From Tetrahymena elliotti 4EA (Eukaryota; Ciliophora; Oligohymenophorea; Hymenostomatida; Tetrahymenidae), in NCBI GenBank assembly GCA_000231825.2, contig JH720307.1, positions 432,389 through 496,388 of the forward strand: a stretch of DNA of 64,000 nt, read 5' to 3'. The position numbers and the translations under genes were made by a program. Positions 27,634 through 38,413 of the stretch are shown in pieces. Under the pieces are notes generated by a model. That model was given only the letters and a program-made list of their open reading frames with translations. It searched no databases and had not been told where the DNA came from. Position 1 is the stretch's first letter; the number at the start of each line of letters is the position of its first letter.

Positions 27634-28157
27634 TCAACAGAATTTAAGAAAATTTAGAGTTTTCTCTCTAATTCTTTACAGTTAATTTAGATTTATTTTT
27701 TTAAGAATCATTTTTTTTCCTTATTTAAAGTTTATGTAGTTTCCTTTCTAAGAATAATAAGGTATTTTATGACTTCTATTAAAATTATCAGCTGTAAATT
27801 TTACTACAAAATATGCTAATTTGGAATTATTCTGCTTGTGCTTAAAAAAAAATCCAGATACAACAATCCCTTCATTTTTTTAGAGTATTAAGCTAATTTA
27901 CAAGAATGTAAATATTTATTTAAATTTTATTTAATAAATTAATCTTACAATTATTTATTGCCAATGTATATATTTCTTAAACGAAAAGTAAAATAATCCT
28001 CAACGATTACTGCACCTATAATACCTTATTTTCTAAAAAATTTTTCTAATAATTAAACATATTTGGGATATTAACTCTGCCTTTGACTTTTATTTTCCCC
28101 TACAAAAAATCCTAAGTTTTTGGATATTGATCCAGGAGATTTCCAAGTTTCTTACAT
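27634..28157 (-). CDS. Small conserved-looking protein of unknown function
   Basis: I do not recognise it. Two minus-strand exons (28157-27949 and 27892-27634) join across a 56-base GT..AG intron (27893-27948), giving 156 codons including TGA with matching phase. The 155-residue product starts MQETWKSPGSISKNLGFF and contains a mixed, globular-looking core (YPKYVQLLEKFFRKQGIIGA; then EGIVVSGFFFKHKQNNSKLA). It ends in a basic helix (KKMILKKINLNQLQRIREK) and a final Cys. No signal peptide or membrane helix is clear. The amino-acid composition is more balanced than random translations of the surrounding AT-rich DNA. The open frame continues a little upstream of the chosen ATG, so an extra 5' exon is possible. 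Confidence 0.55.
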
Positions 28158-29803
28158 ACATATAATTAATAATGATTTAATAGTAATAATCACCTGTAAA
28201 TTGTATAATTTTGATAAAATTTAAAATATTCTAATGAAAAATAATTTAACTTCATATTACTTTTAGATAGTTTTTAGTTTCTATTACTTTTTTATGAAAT
28301 TAAATTTTGCATTTACTCTTTAATATTCAAACTAGCCAAAATTTCTTACTCTCTTTAATATTAAGAAAGTTAAACAAGAAGTAATTACTAACTGTTTTTA
28401 TTTAAATTTGTGGAAATTCATCAAAAGAATATTTACAAATTTTATCCAGAAATTAATAAATAGAATTTTTATTTAATTACATCAAAATAACAACTCTCGC
28501 AATCACTTTTTCTTATCTAAAATATATATTTATGGTATGCTTTCTTTTTTTCAAGCGAATTTTTTGTAGTAAGCAATATAGAAAATAACTCTTTTTATGA
28601 CAGTAATCTGTTAATTCTGTTTACAAATAAATAATAGAGATTTTAAAAATCTTATTTTAATTTGAGTAACTATTAATTATTTAAATTTAAATTTGGAAAC
28701 TAATTCTAGCGAATTACTCTCTCTTTTAGATTTAATACCAAAAAAAAAAATTAAATTTTGATAAATTGAAATTATTTTAATTATATTCTTAAATATTTTT
28801 CCTGCTTATTCTAAAATATATTATCTATACTTGCTCATCATATGTTAAAATCTAATAATTTTATATTTGTTTAACTAAATAAAAATTATTATTGGGTATG
28901 TATTTATAATTATGAACTCAAAATATTTTCAAATTAAATTACTTTGTTTAAATATTTTATGTTTTATTAATTAATCTTTAAAAATATTCAAGTTTTTTTT
29001 AGTTTTAGTTTTAATTTATTAACTCCCTTTAAAAATTGTTTTTTTATGAAGAAAATTATAAGTTAAAAAAAATCAATTTAATTGATAAAATTATTGATAT
29101 AAAGAAATTTTTTAATAATTAAAATAAGATATTCTATGAACTTGTGAACAGTTTAATCTAAATTTGAAAAATTAGTGTGAAGCCTTTTTAAAAATTTAGG
29201 AGGTATGAAAAGGCTTTGCTAAAAATTTGAATATTTCATCAAGCAAATCACAAAAAAGAGGTTATTTTTCATTTAAATTTACAAATTGTTTTAATCAAAA
29301 TTTAATGTCAATTTAAAAATTTAAAAAAAGAAGATAAATTTTATTTAAAAGAAAAGAAAAATATTATGTGTATTTTTTTCTGTTTTTTTTTTTTGAAGAG
29401 TTATTCTGGATAACTAAATATTTTAGCTCAAAAAAAGTATTTTTTAAAAAAAAATCTAAATTAAAGATACCAGAAAAAATAAAATAATAGAATACAATAA
29501 AAAAATAATAGCAATTTTTGTTTTTTCTGTTTTTAGAAAATAAAAAATAGAAGAGATAATAGAGATATGTTGCTGCAAAATGAATAATTTTTAAAGTCAT
29601 GAGTAAAAATAATTAATTAAAGAAAAGGACCAAAATAATAATTAAATATGATGAAAAGTGTAATTTAACATTTTTCATAATAATTTATTTCTTTTGTATA
29701 AACATTTTAACTAAAAATATAATTTGAAATTTATTAAAATAATTTTAAATAAACTAATTTGAATTAATCTGAGCTTCATCAAACTAAAGACTGTTTAAAA
29801 AAA
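28158..29803. other. AT-rich intergenic region
   Basis: About 1.6 kb without a supported gene. It includes short low-complexity open frames (for example 29364-29600 minus) that look like translated poly-A/T. An unlocated 5' exon of the gene at 27634 could lie in 28160-28400. Confidence 0.5.
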
Positions 29804-30539
29804 TCATTTTTATATCTACTAATTTGCTTATTTTTTAATTTATTTCTTTGATTTCATCATGTTCATTTTTCTATTTAATAAAAAATTAGTTATTTGATTT
29901 TCTTTAACAAAATATTATACTGAGAAGAAGCTAATTAAGATGTAGAAAAACCCTATCACTAACAATATAAAAGAATAGATAAATGGAGCTAGTAGAGTAC
30001 CAAATTCATTACTGATTGCAAAAATACTCATGCTTGAGAGGCTTTAAAACATTTATAAAAATAATCAATAAATTATTAATATTTAATAAAAATGACTTAC
30101 AAAACATTAAATATTTCTCTACCAAAGAGTGTTGTAAGGAATAAAAAGTATTTTTCCATAAATTCTCTCTTGAATTCAATGACCAATAGCATAACACCAA
30201 GAATTCTTAAAATAATTTTTAAAAATTGAAATTTCTTTGATTAATAAACTTAATAGATGCGTTCAAGATAAAAAATGTTTTTACATCATAAAAAAGGGCA
30301 TGAAGAAATCAAAAAAATACCCAGTATCTAGAACTTTAAATACCTGTAAAGATACTATTCTCCAAACTCCAGCAATTACTAAAACTAATCTGTATTTTTT
30401 ACAAATTTCATTACAACTAAATACTAATGTAGGAAATTAGATGCTTTTCTTATATAAGAAAATCCAAATTAAAAAAATGTTATGCAGAGCAAATGTTGAT
30501 AATCTTAATTATTTTTCCTGCTGCAGCGTTAGAGGGCAT
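29804..30539 (-). CDS. COPI-associated small membrane protein
   Basis: A predicted Golgi multi-span protein of the COPI-associated family (TVP15-like). Confident exons: 30389-30285, 30205-30101 and 30041-29804, joined in phase by introns of 79 and 59 bases. They encode LVLVIAGVWRIVSLQ, a segment rich in Phe and Met (FFDFFMPFFMIILGVMLLV), the family-like signature EFKREFMEKYFLFL...FGREIFNVF, another long hydrophobic pair, and a Lys/Gln-rich tail. The likely start is ATG at 30539 (MPSNAAAGKIIKIINICS). Joining this first exon to the next is uncertain: phase fits either a very short 25-base GT..AG intron just before 30390 or a ~94-base intron with a non-GT donor. Four hydrophobic helices are expected. 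The family assignment rests on the KYF.FL....GR.IF pattern and overall topology. Confidence 0.6.
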
Positions 30540-31440
30540 TCTACTATTTGTTTTTATAAGTTTTAACCTTTTTTATTTTTTATAAAAGATGGTTCAATTA
30601 AAATTGAAAATATGATTTGTAAGCTTACTTCAGTTTTTTTAATCCAATAATTATTATTTAAATAAATGATTAAAGATACATTTCTATTAAATATTAATAT
30701 TATGAAAACAAAATTAACCACTATTTTTCTGATCAAAAATTGAGGGAACTTAAATAATGATCCAAAAAATTGTTATGTCATTTTGAAGAATTCATTTTTG
30801 ATAAAATGGTTACAACAAAAAATTGTATTAAATTCAAAGTAAGAAAAAAAGAGCCAATTAAATTAAAACAAAGATGAAACACTTTTTTATTGAGATTTAA
30901 GTATTTTTGAGAAAAATTTTGAATTTAAAAAGGAAAAAATACAATGAAATGTAAATCAATTTTTAAATAAATTTAATTTTTCAGAGATTATTTAGTTACC
31001 TTAATTTTTATCTATCTTTCATATTATTTTATTTTTCATCATTTTTATTTTTTTATCTTGATTTATTATTTCTTTGAATTAGAATATCTTATATGTCAAA
31101 AATATCGCTCGCTATGAAAATTTTAATTCTTATATTGATTAAAGGTTATGAAATTTCTTTTTGCTTACATCAAAATCTGTAAAATAAGTGTTTTGTAAAC
31201 AGTAAATGAAGCCTATAAACTATTACTAATTCATGAATTTGATTTTTATTATTTATTAAAATACTTGAATAATGTATTAATCAAATCATTAAAACATTTT
31301 TTTATTTTTTTATGAAAAAATATTTTTGTGAAAAAATAAATAAATAAACATAAACATATTTTAATTTTACAATTTAATAACCAATTAAATATTTTAAATT
31401 ATTATACTATGAATCTGAAAAAAAAAGATAATTTAGAATT
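30540..31440. other. AT-rich intergenic region
   Basis: About 0.9 kb between the COPI-associated gene start and the 3' end of the acidic gene. No gene is seen; it contains many A/T runs. Confidence 0.55.
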
Positions 31441-32079
31441 TCAATTATAATCATCTCCTTCAAATTCTTATTATTAATTTTCATCTTAGATATCTTCATC
31501 ATCATTTTATTATTATTAATTTTCTTAATTCGCAACCTAGCCCTAGATTTCTTACTAATTTTCTATATCTTCATAAGATTCATATTCATATTCTTCATCT
31601 TCATCTTCAACCGATTCATCATATTCTTCTTCTTCTTCAAATTATTAGTCTTCTTCTTCATCCTCTTAATCTGGATTGTCTTCACTCATTTCAGAATTAG
31701 TTTCTTGATTATCTTATTAATTTTAAATAATTTGCATAAAATCTTATAATCCTGGCTAACTCATTTGAGTAGGCTCTTTTACTGGTTCTTCTATAAAACT
31801 TTTAGAGTGTTAAATGAGTTCTTTCATAAGTAAAATTTTTTCATTTTAAATAGAGGAAAATCCAAATCTCGCTATAGCAGGTAGCAAATTAATAGATGAA
31901 TTTTCTAGGCAGTAAATTAAATGGTTTTATATTTCAATAGTATTAGGTTGTAAAGAAGAGTTCTCTTTTGGTTAAGCGTTATCTTTTTTTTCTTCATTAG
32001 AACTTGGAGCTCTATTTAAAATTCTATTGAAAATCTGCTACATATTTTTAAATAATTTTGAATTCACTTGTTTAATCAT
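31441..32079 (-). CDS. Acidic low-complexity protein
   Basis: I do not recognise it. A single exon of 213 codons runs from ATG 32079 (MIKQVNSKLFKNMQQIFNRI) to TGA 31441. The N-terminal ~130 residues look like a small helical domain (IEIQNHLIYCLENSSINLLP; LLMKELIQHSKSFIEE). The C-terminal ~80 residues are a strongly acidic Glu/Asp/Tyr/Gln tract (EEEEEYDESVEDEDEEYEYE). No membrane segment or signal peptide is seen. Acidic tails of this kind occur in histone chaperones and in nuclear or ribosomal assembly factors, but nothing here proves that role. Confidence 0.7.
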
Positions 32080-32921
32080 TTAAAAATATTAAGTAGAATG
32101 TAGATTGTATGATACCACTAATTTATATAATAAATTTATAATTATAATAAATATCTTTAAGATAAAATACTATCCAAACAAAGAAAATATGCAAAAAAAC
32201 AAATAATTTTAATTGTTAAAAATTATTTCAAAAATAAAATCTATTTCTTAATAATGGTATTTGTTTAATCAAAAGACAATTACAATCCTAAAATAAAAGC
32301 TATCTGTTTATATTGATAATTATTTTTTTCCCCTTCATTAATTAATATTTAATTGAAAATAAATAAATTTTAGAAAATAATTATTTAAATTAAACAAAAA
32401 AAAATATTTTTATTCCATTTAAAAATATATTTAAAAAATTTTAATAAAATTTAATATCAAATACTCAATCAAATATTCTAAATTTATGATAATTTATTTG
32501 TATTTTGCAAAATACTAAAAATTATCTTCTATTCAAATCAATTTTGTTGAAATAAAATTATTTTTTATATTTTCTTAATTAATTTTAACTGAAATCGACT
32601 TTTAGAAATTAAAACTATGTAAATTTTTTTAAGAATCTTTCATAAATTAATTAATAATTAATGAAGAACCACCATTTCCAATTTTTCTATCTAATTAAAT
32701 TAAAATTGCTAATTTTTTAAATAAGATTTTGAATGATCAAATAATTAAAAAAATTAGATACAATTTTTTGAATTTAAAATATTTTTTCTTCTTTAAGTTT
32801 TATTAGTTATTATTCATTCAGTTTTTAAATAATCAAATTACAATTTTAGAAGAGTTAAATGATTGATTCATAGTTTAACTATATATTTAATAAAGGATAA
32901 GAGTAATTAATCTTCACTTAT
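32080..32921. other. AT-rich intergenic region
   Basis: About 0.8 kb between two minus-strand genes. I see no gene or structured element. Confidence 0.55.
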
Positions 32922-34067
32922 TCAAGAAGCTTCTAGAGTTTACTTTTGAATGTTTTATCTCCTCTCTTAAATAATTTCTTGATTTAATATTTGCAATTTA
33001 TTCTTTGGTATTAGAAATATAGACTCACTAACTGAAACTTATTTAAGCTCTGGAAGAAAATTATTTTAATGTTATAATTATTCATTAATAGGAGAGTTAG
33101 TCATATTTTTTGGACTGCATTATGTGTACATCTTCTAGCATTTATAGGGTGTCATCATTTTTTATGGAGAATTTTAAGTAGATAAAGCTTTAGAGTAGGA
33201 AGTAGGAGATTAATGAAAAATGTCTATTTCATCTTATGCCTAAAAATATTTATTGGCTTTTTAAGAATGATAATTGGGGGAAGCACATTTTCTGCTTTCA
33301 TGAAATTTGTCTTATAATCTTAATTTTTATTTTAAATAGCCTTCTTTCTTGTTCTTTAGGATATCATAAAAGTCCTCTGAATACATTTCCTACAAATTTT
33401 TTTCTCTTTCATTTAAGAAATGCTATTTAACTTTCTTAAATATTTCTTATTTTTCTAAAAATATATTATTTGATTTCTTTAAAGAACCAGTAAATTAATT
33501 ATCTTAGTTAGTAGAACTTTTACCAAAAAGTTTATTATTTTATGGGCTCTCATGCAAATTTCTATACTACTTGTTTGAAAGTATCTATTCTAAAATGATA
33601 AATATTAATTTATGTTTATTTGCTATTTAATTTACTCATCTCACTATCAATAGAGTCCATTCTTTCTTTTTCAATCAATTTAAACCTAAAAATAAAATAA
33701 ATAATGTCATAATGCAAACAAATCTTTATATTTTGTTACTTTTAAGGAGAAGCTTTTTCTTTTTCTTTCTAATATTCTTGAATTTATAAACTTAACCTTA
33801 AAAGTTCCTCTCTTTACTTTAAAAATAATCTTTAATAATCTTAGCTCTAATCTATTAGACCTCTAAAAAAAATAGTTTTTGAAAAAGTAGAATTATTTGA
33901 AAAAAGCAAAAAAATAAAAAATATTTATACTAAATTTATCTTTCCTTATCAGATAACTTTGTTTTAAGTGTGCTATTTTCATTTTTAAGCTATCTGATAG
34001 TATCATGCAGAGAAATTTCTTTCAAAAGATAAATTTTTTCGATAGTATCCTAAGCTTATGGATTCAT
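32922..34067 (-). CDS. Coiled-coil protein
   Basis: I do not recognise the family. Four exons (34067-33931, 33862-33740, 33685-33636, 33589-32922) join across introns of 68, 54 and 46 bases to give exactly 326 codons including TGA (325 residues). The N-terminal half is a clear heptad-patterned helix (IEKIYLLKEISLHDTIRQLK; RLFLKQREELLRLSLQIQEY; KLIEKERMDSIDSEM). The middle is Lys/Glu-rich (KQHFLNEREKNLQEMYSED). The C-terminal third is Ser/Pro/Asn/Lys-rich (SPTSYSKALSTQNSPQK) and probably phosphorylated or disordered. No signal or TM segment is seen. A cytoskeletal role is plausible from composition but not shown. Confidence 0.8.
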
Positions 34068-34340
34068 ATTAATGTAAAGCTTTTTTATATGTAATTCCTT
34101 TTTTTATTCTTATTATGATTATTTCACTTTAAACAAAACTAAAAATAAATTAAATATTTAATTGTAAAATGCTTGGGAGATTTTAAAGAATTTTTAATTT
34201 TTTAAAAATAATAGACATAAAACTTGTTTTAAACATTTAATCTATTTTTGATGAGTTTTAAAAATTTTTAAAATAACCAAAAGAATCATTTCTTAATTTT
34301 TAAGAAATTATTTCCCAAACAACAATAATTTTTTCACAAG
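34068..34340. other. Promoter-side AT-rich flank
   Basis: Upstream flank of the coiled-coil gene. No recognisable element is seen. Confidence 0.5.
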
Positions 34341-35165
34341 AACTCAGAAATTTAAAGCAAAAGAATTTTTATACCAGCCATTTAATTCCAAACAAGAATA
34401 TTTATGAAGGTTTCTAAAGACTATTAACAAGTATAAAATTTTTTTTTTCTTACTTCCTTTTTAAACATAAAATAAAATTACAAAATTTGAAATAAAGCTT
34501 TAAAGAATTCAAATTGTATTAAGATGATTTATTATCAAAATTAAAAGCTAAAATATTTACCAAATTAAAATTAAATTACTAAAATTTTAAAAATAATAAA
34601 GTTATCTTTAATTGGAAAATATTTATTTAATGAAAATTCTTAAATCTCCATTTTAAATATTATGAATAAAAAAACTATGGAAATTTATATATTTGTTTAA
34701 AAGTTTTTAAGAAAATTTCTTTAGCTTTTTCACACTGAAACACCAGACATAATTAAGATAATTTAAAATAAGTATTTTAATGAACTGTTTGGTCATTTAT
34801 GGATTTAATTGTATAGAAAGATCAACAATTTATAGAAATTTAATATAAGTATAATCCTAAAACTGAATACATTTCTTATAATAAATCTTTTAAATTATTT
34901 TTGACTCAGTAAAAATTCATATTATAAAGTTTTTAATGAATTATTCCAACTGATTATGATTAAAATCACATACTCCTGATATTAAAAAATTGCTCACAAA
35001 ATTAATTTTTATGAATTGATGGCAAATTATTAATGATCTAATATTTATTTTAAATAAATGGTTATTTCTTAATCAATTTACCATATTTTATATAATTTTA
35101 AGATTAGATAGTGACTTAAATGCACATATAAAATAGATGGTGAAAATTCTTTTAATCTTATTCTT
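34341..35165. repeat. Diverged ~1 kb direct repeat, unit 1 (non-coding)
   Basis: This stretch resembles 35360-36150 in the same order and orientation. Shared blocks include ttcttacttcctttttaaac (34447 / 35472), ggtcatttatgg followed by tttaattgtatagaaaga (34791 / 35778), attaaaatcacata, tatttattttaaata and atggttatttcttaatc, and atagatggtgaaaa. The spacing between matching blocks is about 990-1,025 bases. No open frame is shared by the two units, so the conserved blocks are not obviously coding. Confidence 0.8.
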
Positions 35166-35359
35166 TATCAAAATATTATTATAATTTCTCAAGCTAAGTA
35201 GTTAAGGTTTATCAATTAGCATAAAATATTTATTTTTCCCCCTTCTTCTTTAAACATAAGATAATATAAACTATTTATTACACCTAATTTATTTTTAGCA
35301 TAAAGTATTTGTTTTATTATTAAAAATATGAAATAAAGAATAGAAGGGCTTGTATTTTC

Positions 35360-36150
35360 ATAAGAACGAACTAAGAGATTCAACACAAAAGAATTTTTAT
35401 ACAACATTCTATTTATTTTTTTTAAAGACAAGGATTAATGAAGATAATATTTAACAATAAAATATTTTTTTTTCTTACTTCCTTTTTAAACAAAAAATAA
35501 AGTAAAAACTTACAAAATTCGAAAATAAAACCTTAAAAAAATTCAAGCATTGTTTTAACCAATATTAAGATTGGTGAATTATAATTAAAAGCTAAAATAT
35601 AAAACTAAATTATGAAAATAACTGAAAATTACCAAGTCTTTAATTTGCTTATTATGAATAAAAAAGCACTAAATATTTCTCATAATTTGTAAGGAAAATT
35701 TCTTTATATTTTTTACAATGATACTTTAGACATTATTAAGATAATTTAATAAAGATAAGTCTTTTAATACATTTTTTGGTCATTTATGGCTTTAATTGTA
35801 TAGAAAGATAAGTTATTTAATGAAATTTGAAATAAATATTATCCCTAAAACTGAATACATTTTCAGTTAATAAATCTGTTAAATCATTTTTAAATTAGTA
35901 AACATTCATATTACATGGTTATTAACAAACTACTCAAACAAATTGTGATTAAAATCACATACAACAGAAATTAAAGAATTGGCCGCAAAATTTAATTTTA
36001 TTAATTGGTGGTGATTTAATTCATAATTGAATATTTATTTTAAATAGATGGTTATTTCTTAATCCTTTTTCCATCTTTTATGATTAAATATTCATTTAAG
36101 TGCACTAATTTTATAGATGGTGAAAAATATTTGAGATACTATTTCTTATT
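35360..36150. repeat. Diverged ~1 kb direct repeat, unit 2 (non-coding)
   Basis: Second unit of the repeat described at 34341-35165. Near its right end both units carry a possible hairpin around ggttatttcttaatc: AGATGG (36046-36051) faces CCATCT (36071-36076) here, and ATGGT (35058-35062) faces ACCAT (35080-35084) in unit 1. A further gatggttatttctt occurs at 37168. Confidence 0.8.
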
Positions 36151-37307
36151 TGCTTATAAAAGCGTTTGTTACACTATTCATTTTACTTAATTATATAAAT
36201 AAAAGTAAATAAAATATAAAATTATTATACTATTTTTCTAGTTTTATTTTAAATTTATTTACTTTTTTGTAAGGAGAATCTCTTAACATGAAATTATTCT
36301 TTTGTTTTCAAAATATTTTAAAATAATTTATTTAATATTTGGATACCATTCAAAAAATATTAGATAAATGGTCAGAAAAATATATCTGTCTGTAATGTTA
36401 TAAAATTCATACTAAACTCATTTAACTTTAGAAATGGTCTTTTATTAATATAATGCAATATTCTAGATAAATTCTACGATGATCAATTTTATGATATCCA
36501 ATCTTAATTACATATGTAATACATGTCTTGCATTTTATTTTACCATTAATTTATTCAGCAATCAAATTAATTTATTTCTTTAACTTTTAAAAAAGAATCT
36601 ATTAAACATCACAAATCTTCTGATATTTAATAAAATTATTAACTCTTATGATCCTAATAAAATTCTTTGTTAAATACACTTTTATTATATCTAACTTAAG
36701 TAAGTCAATTTTTATTTACATCAATTTATTATCATTAACTCAACTGTAATTTAGAAAATTTAGAAAATTCGGTTGATACAGAATATCTTAAAATATTATT
36801 TTTAGTTATTTTTTTTTGTTTCAAAAATAAAATAATTTATTAAATTTGCTTTTAATATTAACATATTTTAGCTTAGCCATAACTAAACTTGAATATTTTA
36901 CCTCTTTTTTAAAAAATACATTTATTATATGTAATCTAAGAATAATATCCAAAAATTTTATGATTTAGAACCAGTAAATAATAATGTGAACTTTTTAAAA
37001 AATGTTAGTGTCTATAAAAAAGATAAAGGAAGTAATTAGATATCTAATTAAAAAGATAAGCAGGATTTTTACCATACATAGAAAATAATAAACATATTTG
37101 ATGGACAATTTTTTAAAATACTTAAATAAATTTCTTTATTAATTTTCACAAAGAGAGAAAAAAATTTGATGGTTATTTCTTGTTTACTTTTGATTAATAA
37201 TTTGTGATGTGTCTCTTTATCAATCTTTGTAAATATAAATGCCAAGTGTACCCAGTGAGTGTATTTATATATTTAATATTTTCATGGGAGAAAAATTGTA
37301 TTTTTAG
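36151..37307. other. AT-rich region, possible decayed coding sequence
   Basis: No supported gene. Several overlapping plus-strand frames lack TGA for 60-180 codons between 36290 and 36890 and give protein-like translations in more than one frame. This is expected by chance in AT-rich DNA with one stop codon, but a relic is possible given the next feature. Confidence 0.35.
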
Positions 37308-37713
37308 ATTAAAATAATTGGAGTGGTTATTGTTCTATAATTCAGGTATTACTAATTTATTTCAAGAACTTAACTTTATAATGTAATAATCTTCAGACTT
37401 TCAATATGCAAATAGATATTTACATACTTTTTCATTTACAAAGGTAATATCAAGGATTTTCTCAATTATTGAAAAAGTCTTAAAAGATATTTATAATAGG
37501 CATAAAAATAGATTTTTGTAACATATCTTAAATGAACTTATTAATTACTGTTCTGGTATGTAATTTTAATAATTATACAAGGATGAAAATGTTTAGAGTA
37601 TATAGATTAATTTAATGATTTGTTAATATAATTTGAGTATAACTACCATATAAACAATTAAAAAAATTCCTTACGCTACCAGTAATAATCAAAAATTAAC
37701 TTTGACTATATGA
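37308..37713 (+). other. Possible cryptic exon or gene relic
   Basis: After a good intron-like acceptor (tttttag at 37301-37307), a frame stays open for 134 codons to TGA at 37711. It reads LKQLEWLLFYNSGITNLFQ, continues through SSDFQYANRYLHTFSFTKV, and then a helical stretch IEKVLKDIYNRHKNRFLQHI. The first ~85 residues are more varied and globular-looking than typical random translations of this DNA. No upstream exon in matching phase or start codon could be fixed, and the last ~45 codons are low in complexity. It may be an exon of an unmodelled gene or part of a pseudogene. Confidence 0.3.
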
Positions 37714-38413
37714 TAAAAGAAATAAATATGAATTCCTATATGAATAATAGCATATAAAATGAAAAGTACCTTTGACTTATGATAATAAGTATCACAGTAT
37801 TTTTATTCAAGAATAATTAGCTTAAATATGCTAAAAGATTTTTTTCTAAGTAATTTCTTTAAATAAGTTTGTTTTAAAATGTATCAATACACGAATTTAG
37901 TATTAATTAGATTGGCTCTCTTATTATGATTTTAGAAACTTTAATTTTTATTTATCAAACCTCTCTAATATCTCGATAAAATTAGACTTTCACAAAATAA
38001 GTTCATTTCCTTTTCAAGAAAATTATTTTGAGTTACAATAATTAAAATATAAAATATTTTCAATGTTTATTAATATTTAATATGTGAACATAAGCTGAGT
38101 AAGTATCATCTATCTACTTTTTCTTTCTATTTTCTATGTATAAATGTAATTAGTTGATTTTTAAATTATCGGCCCAGTAATTGAAATAATATTCATACTC
38201 TAAGCGTATATTTCGTTTTGATAGTTTGAAAGATATTAATATGAATTATATAGGTATTAGGATTTTTTAAATAAGCAAAATAAAGCCAACCATTAATTGA
38301 AATTACATTTTTCTAATTTCGCTCATTTTTACTATTTATTTTTAAATGGCAAGTGAGTTGACCTTACTACACAAATAATAAATTAAAAATAAAAATAAAT
38401 AACTAAAAAAAAA
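37714..38413. other. AT-rich intergenic region
   Basis: Upstream flank of the second M8 protease; it must contain its promoter. No specific element is recognised. Confidence 0.55.

Noticed and set aside
29364..29600. Minus-strand Phe/Tyr/Lys-rich open frame
   Set aside because: Composition equals translated poly-A/T. No motif, no phased neighbour, and no start context was found.
30237..30440. Plus-strand open frame
   Set aside because: Antisense to the COPI-associated gene's exons and introns, which give a coherent membrane protein.
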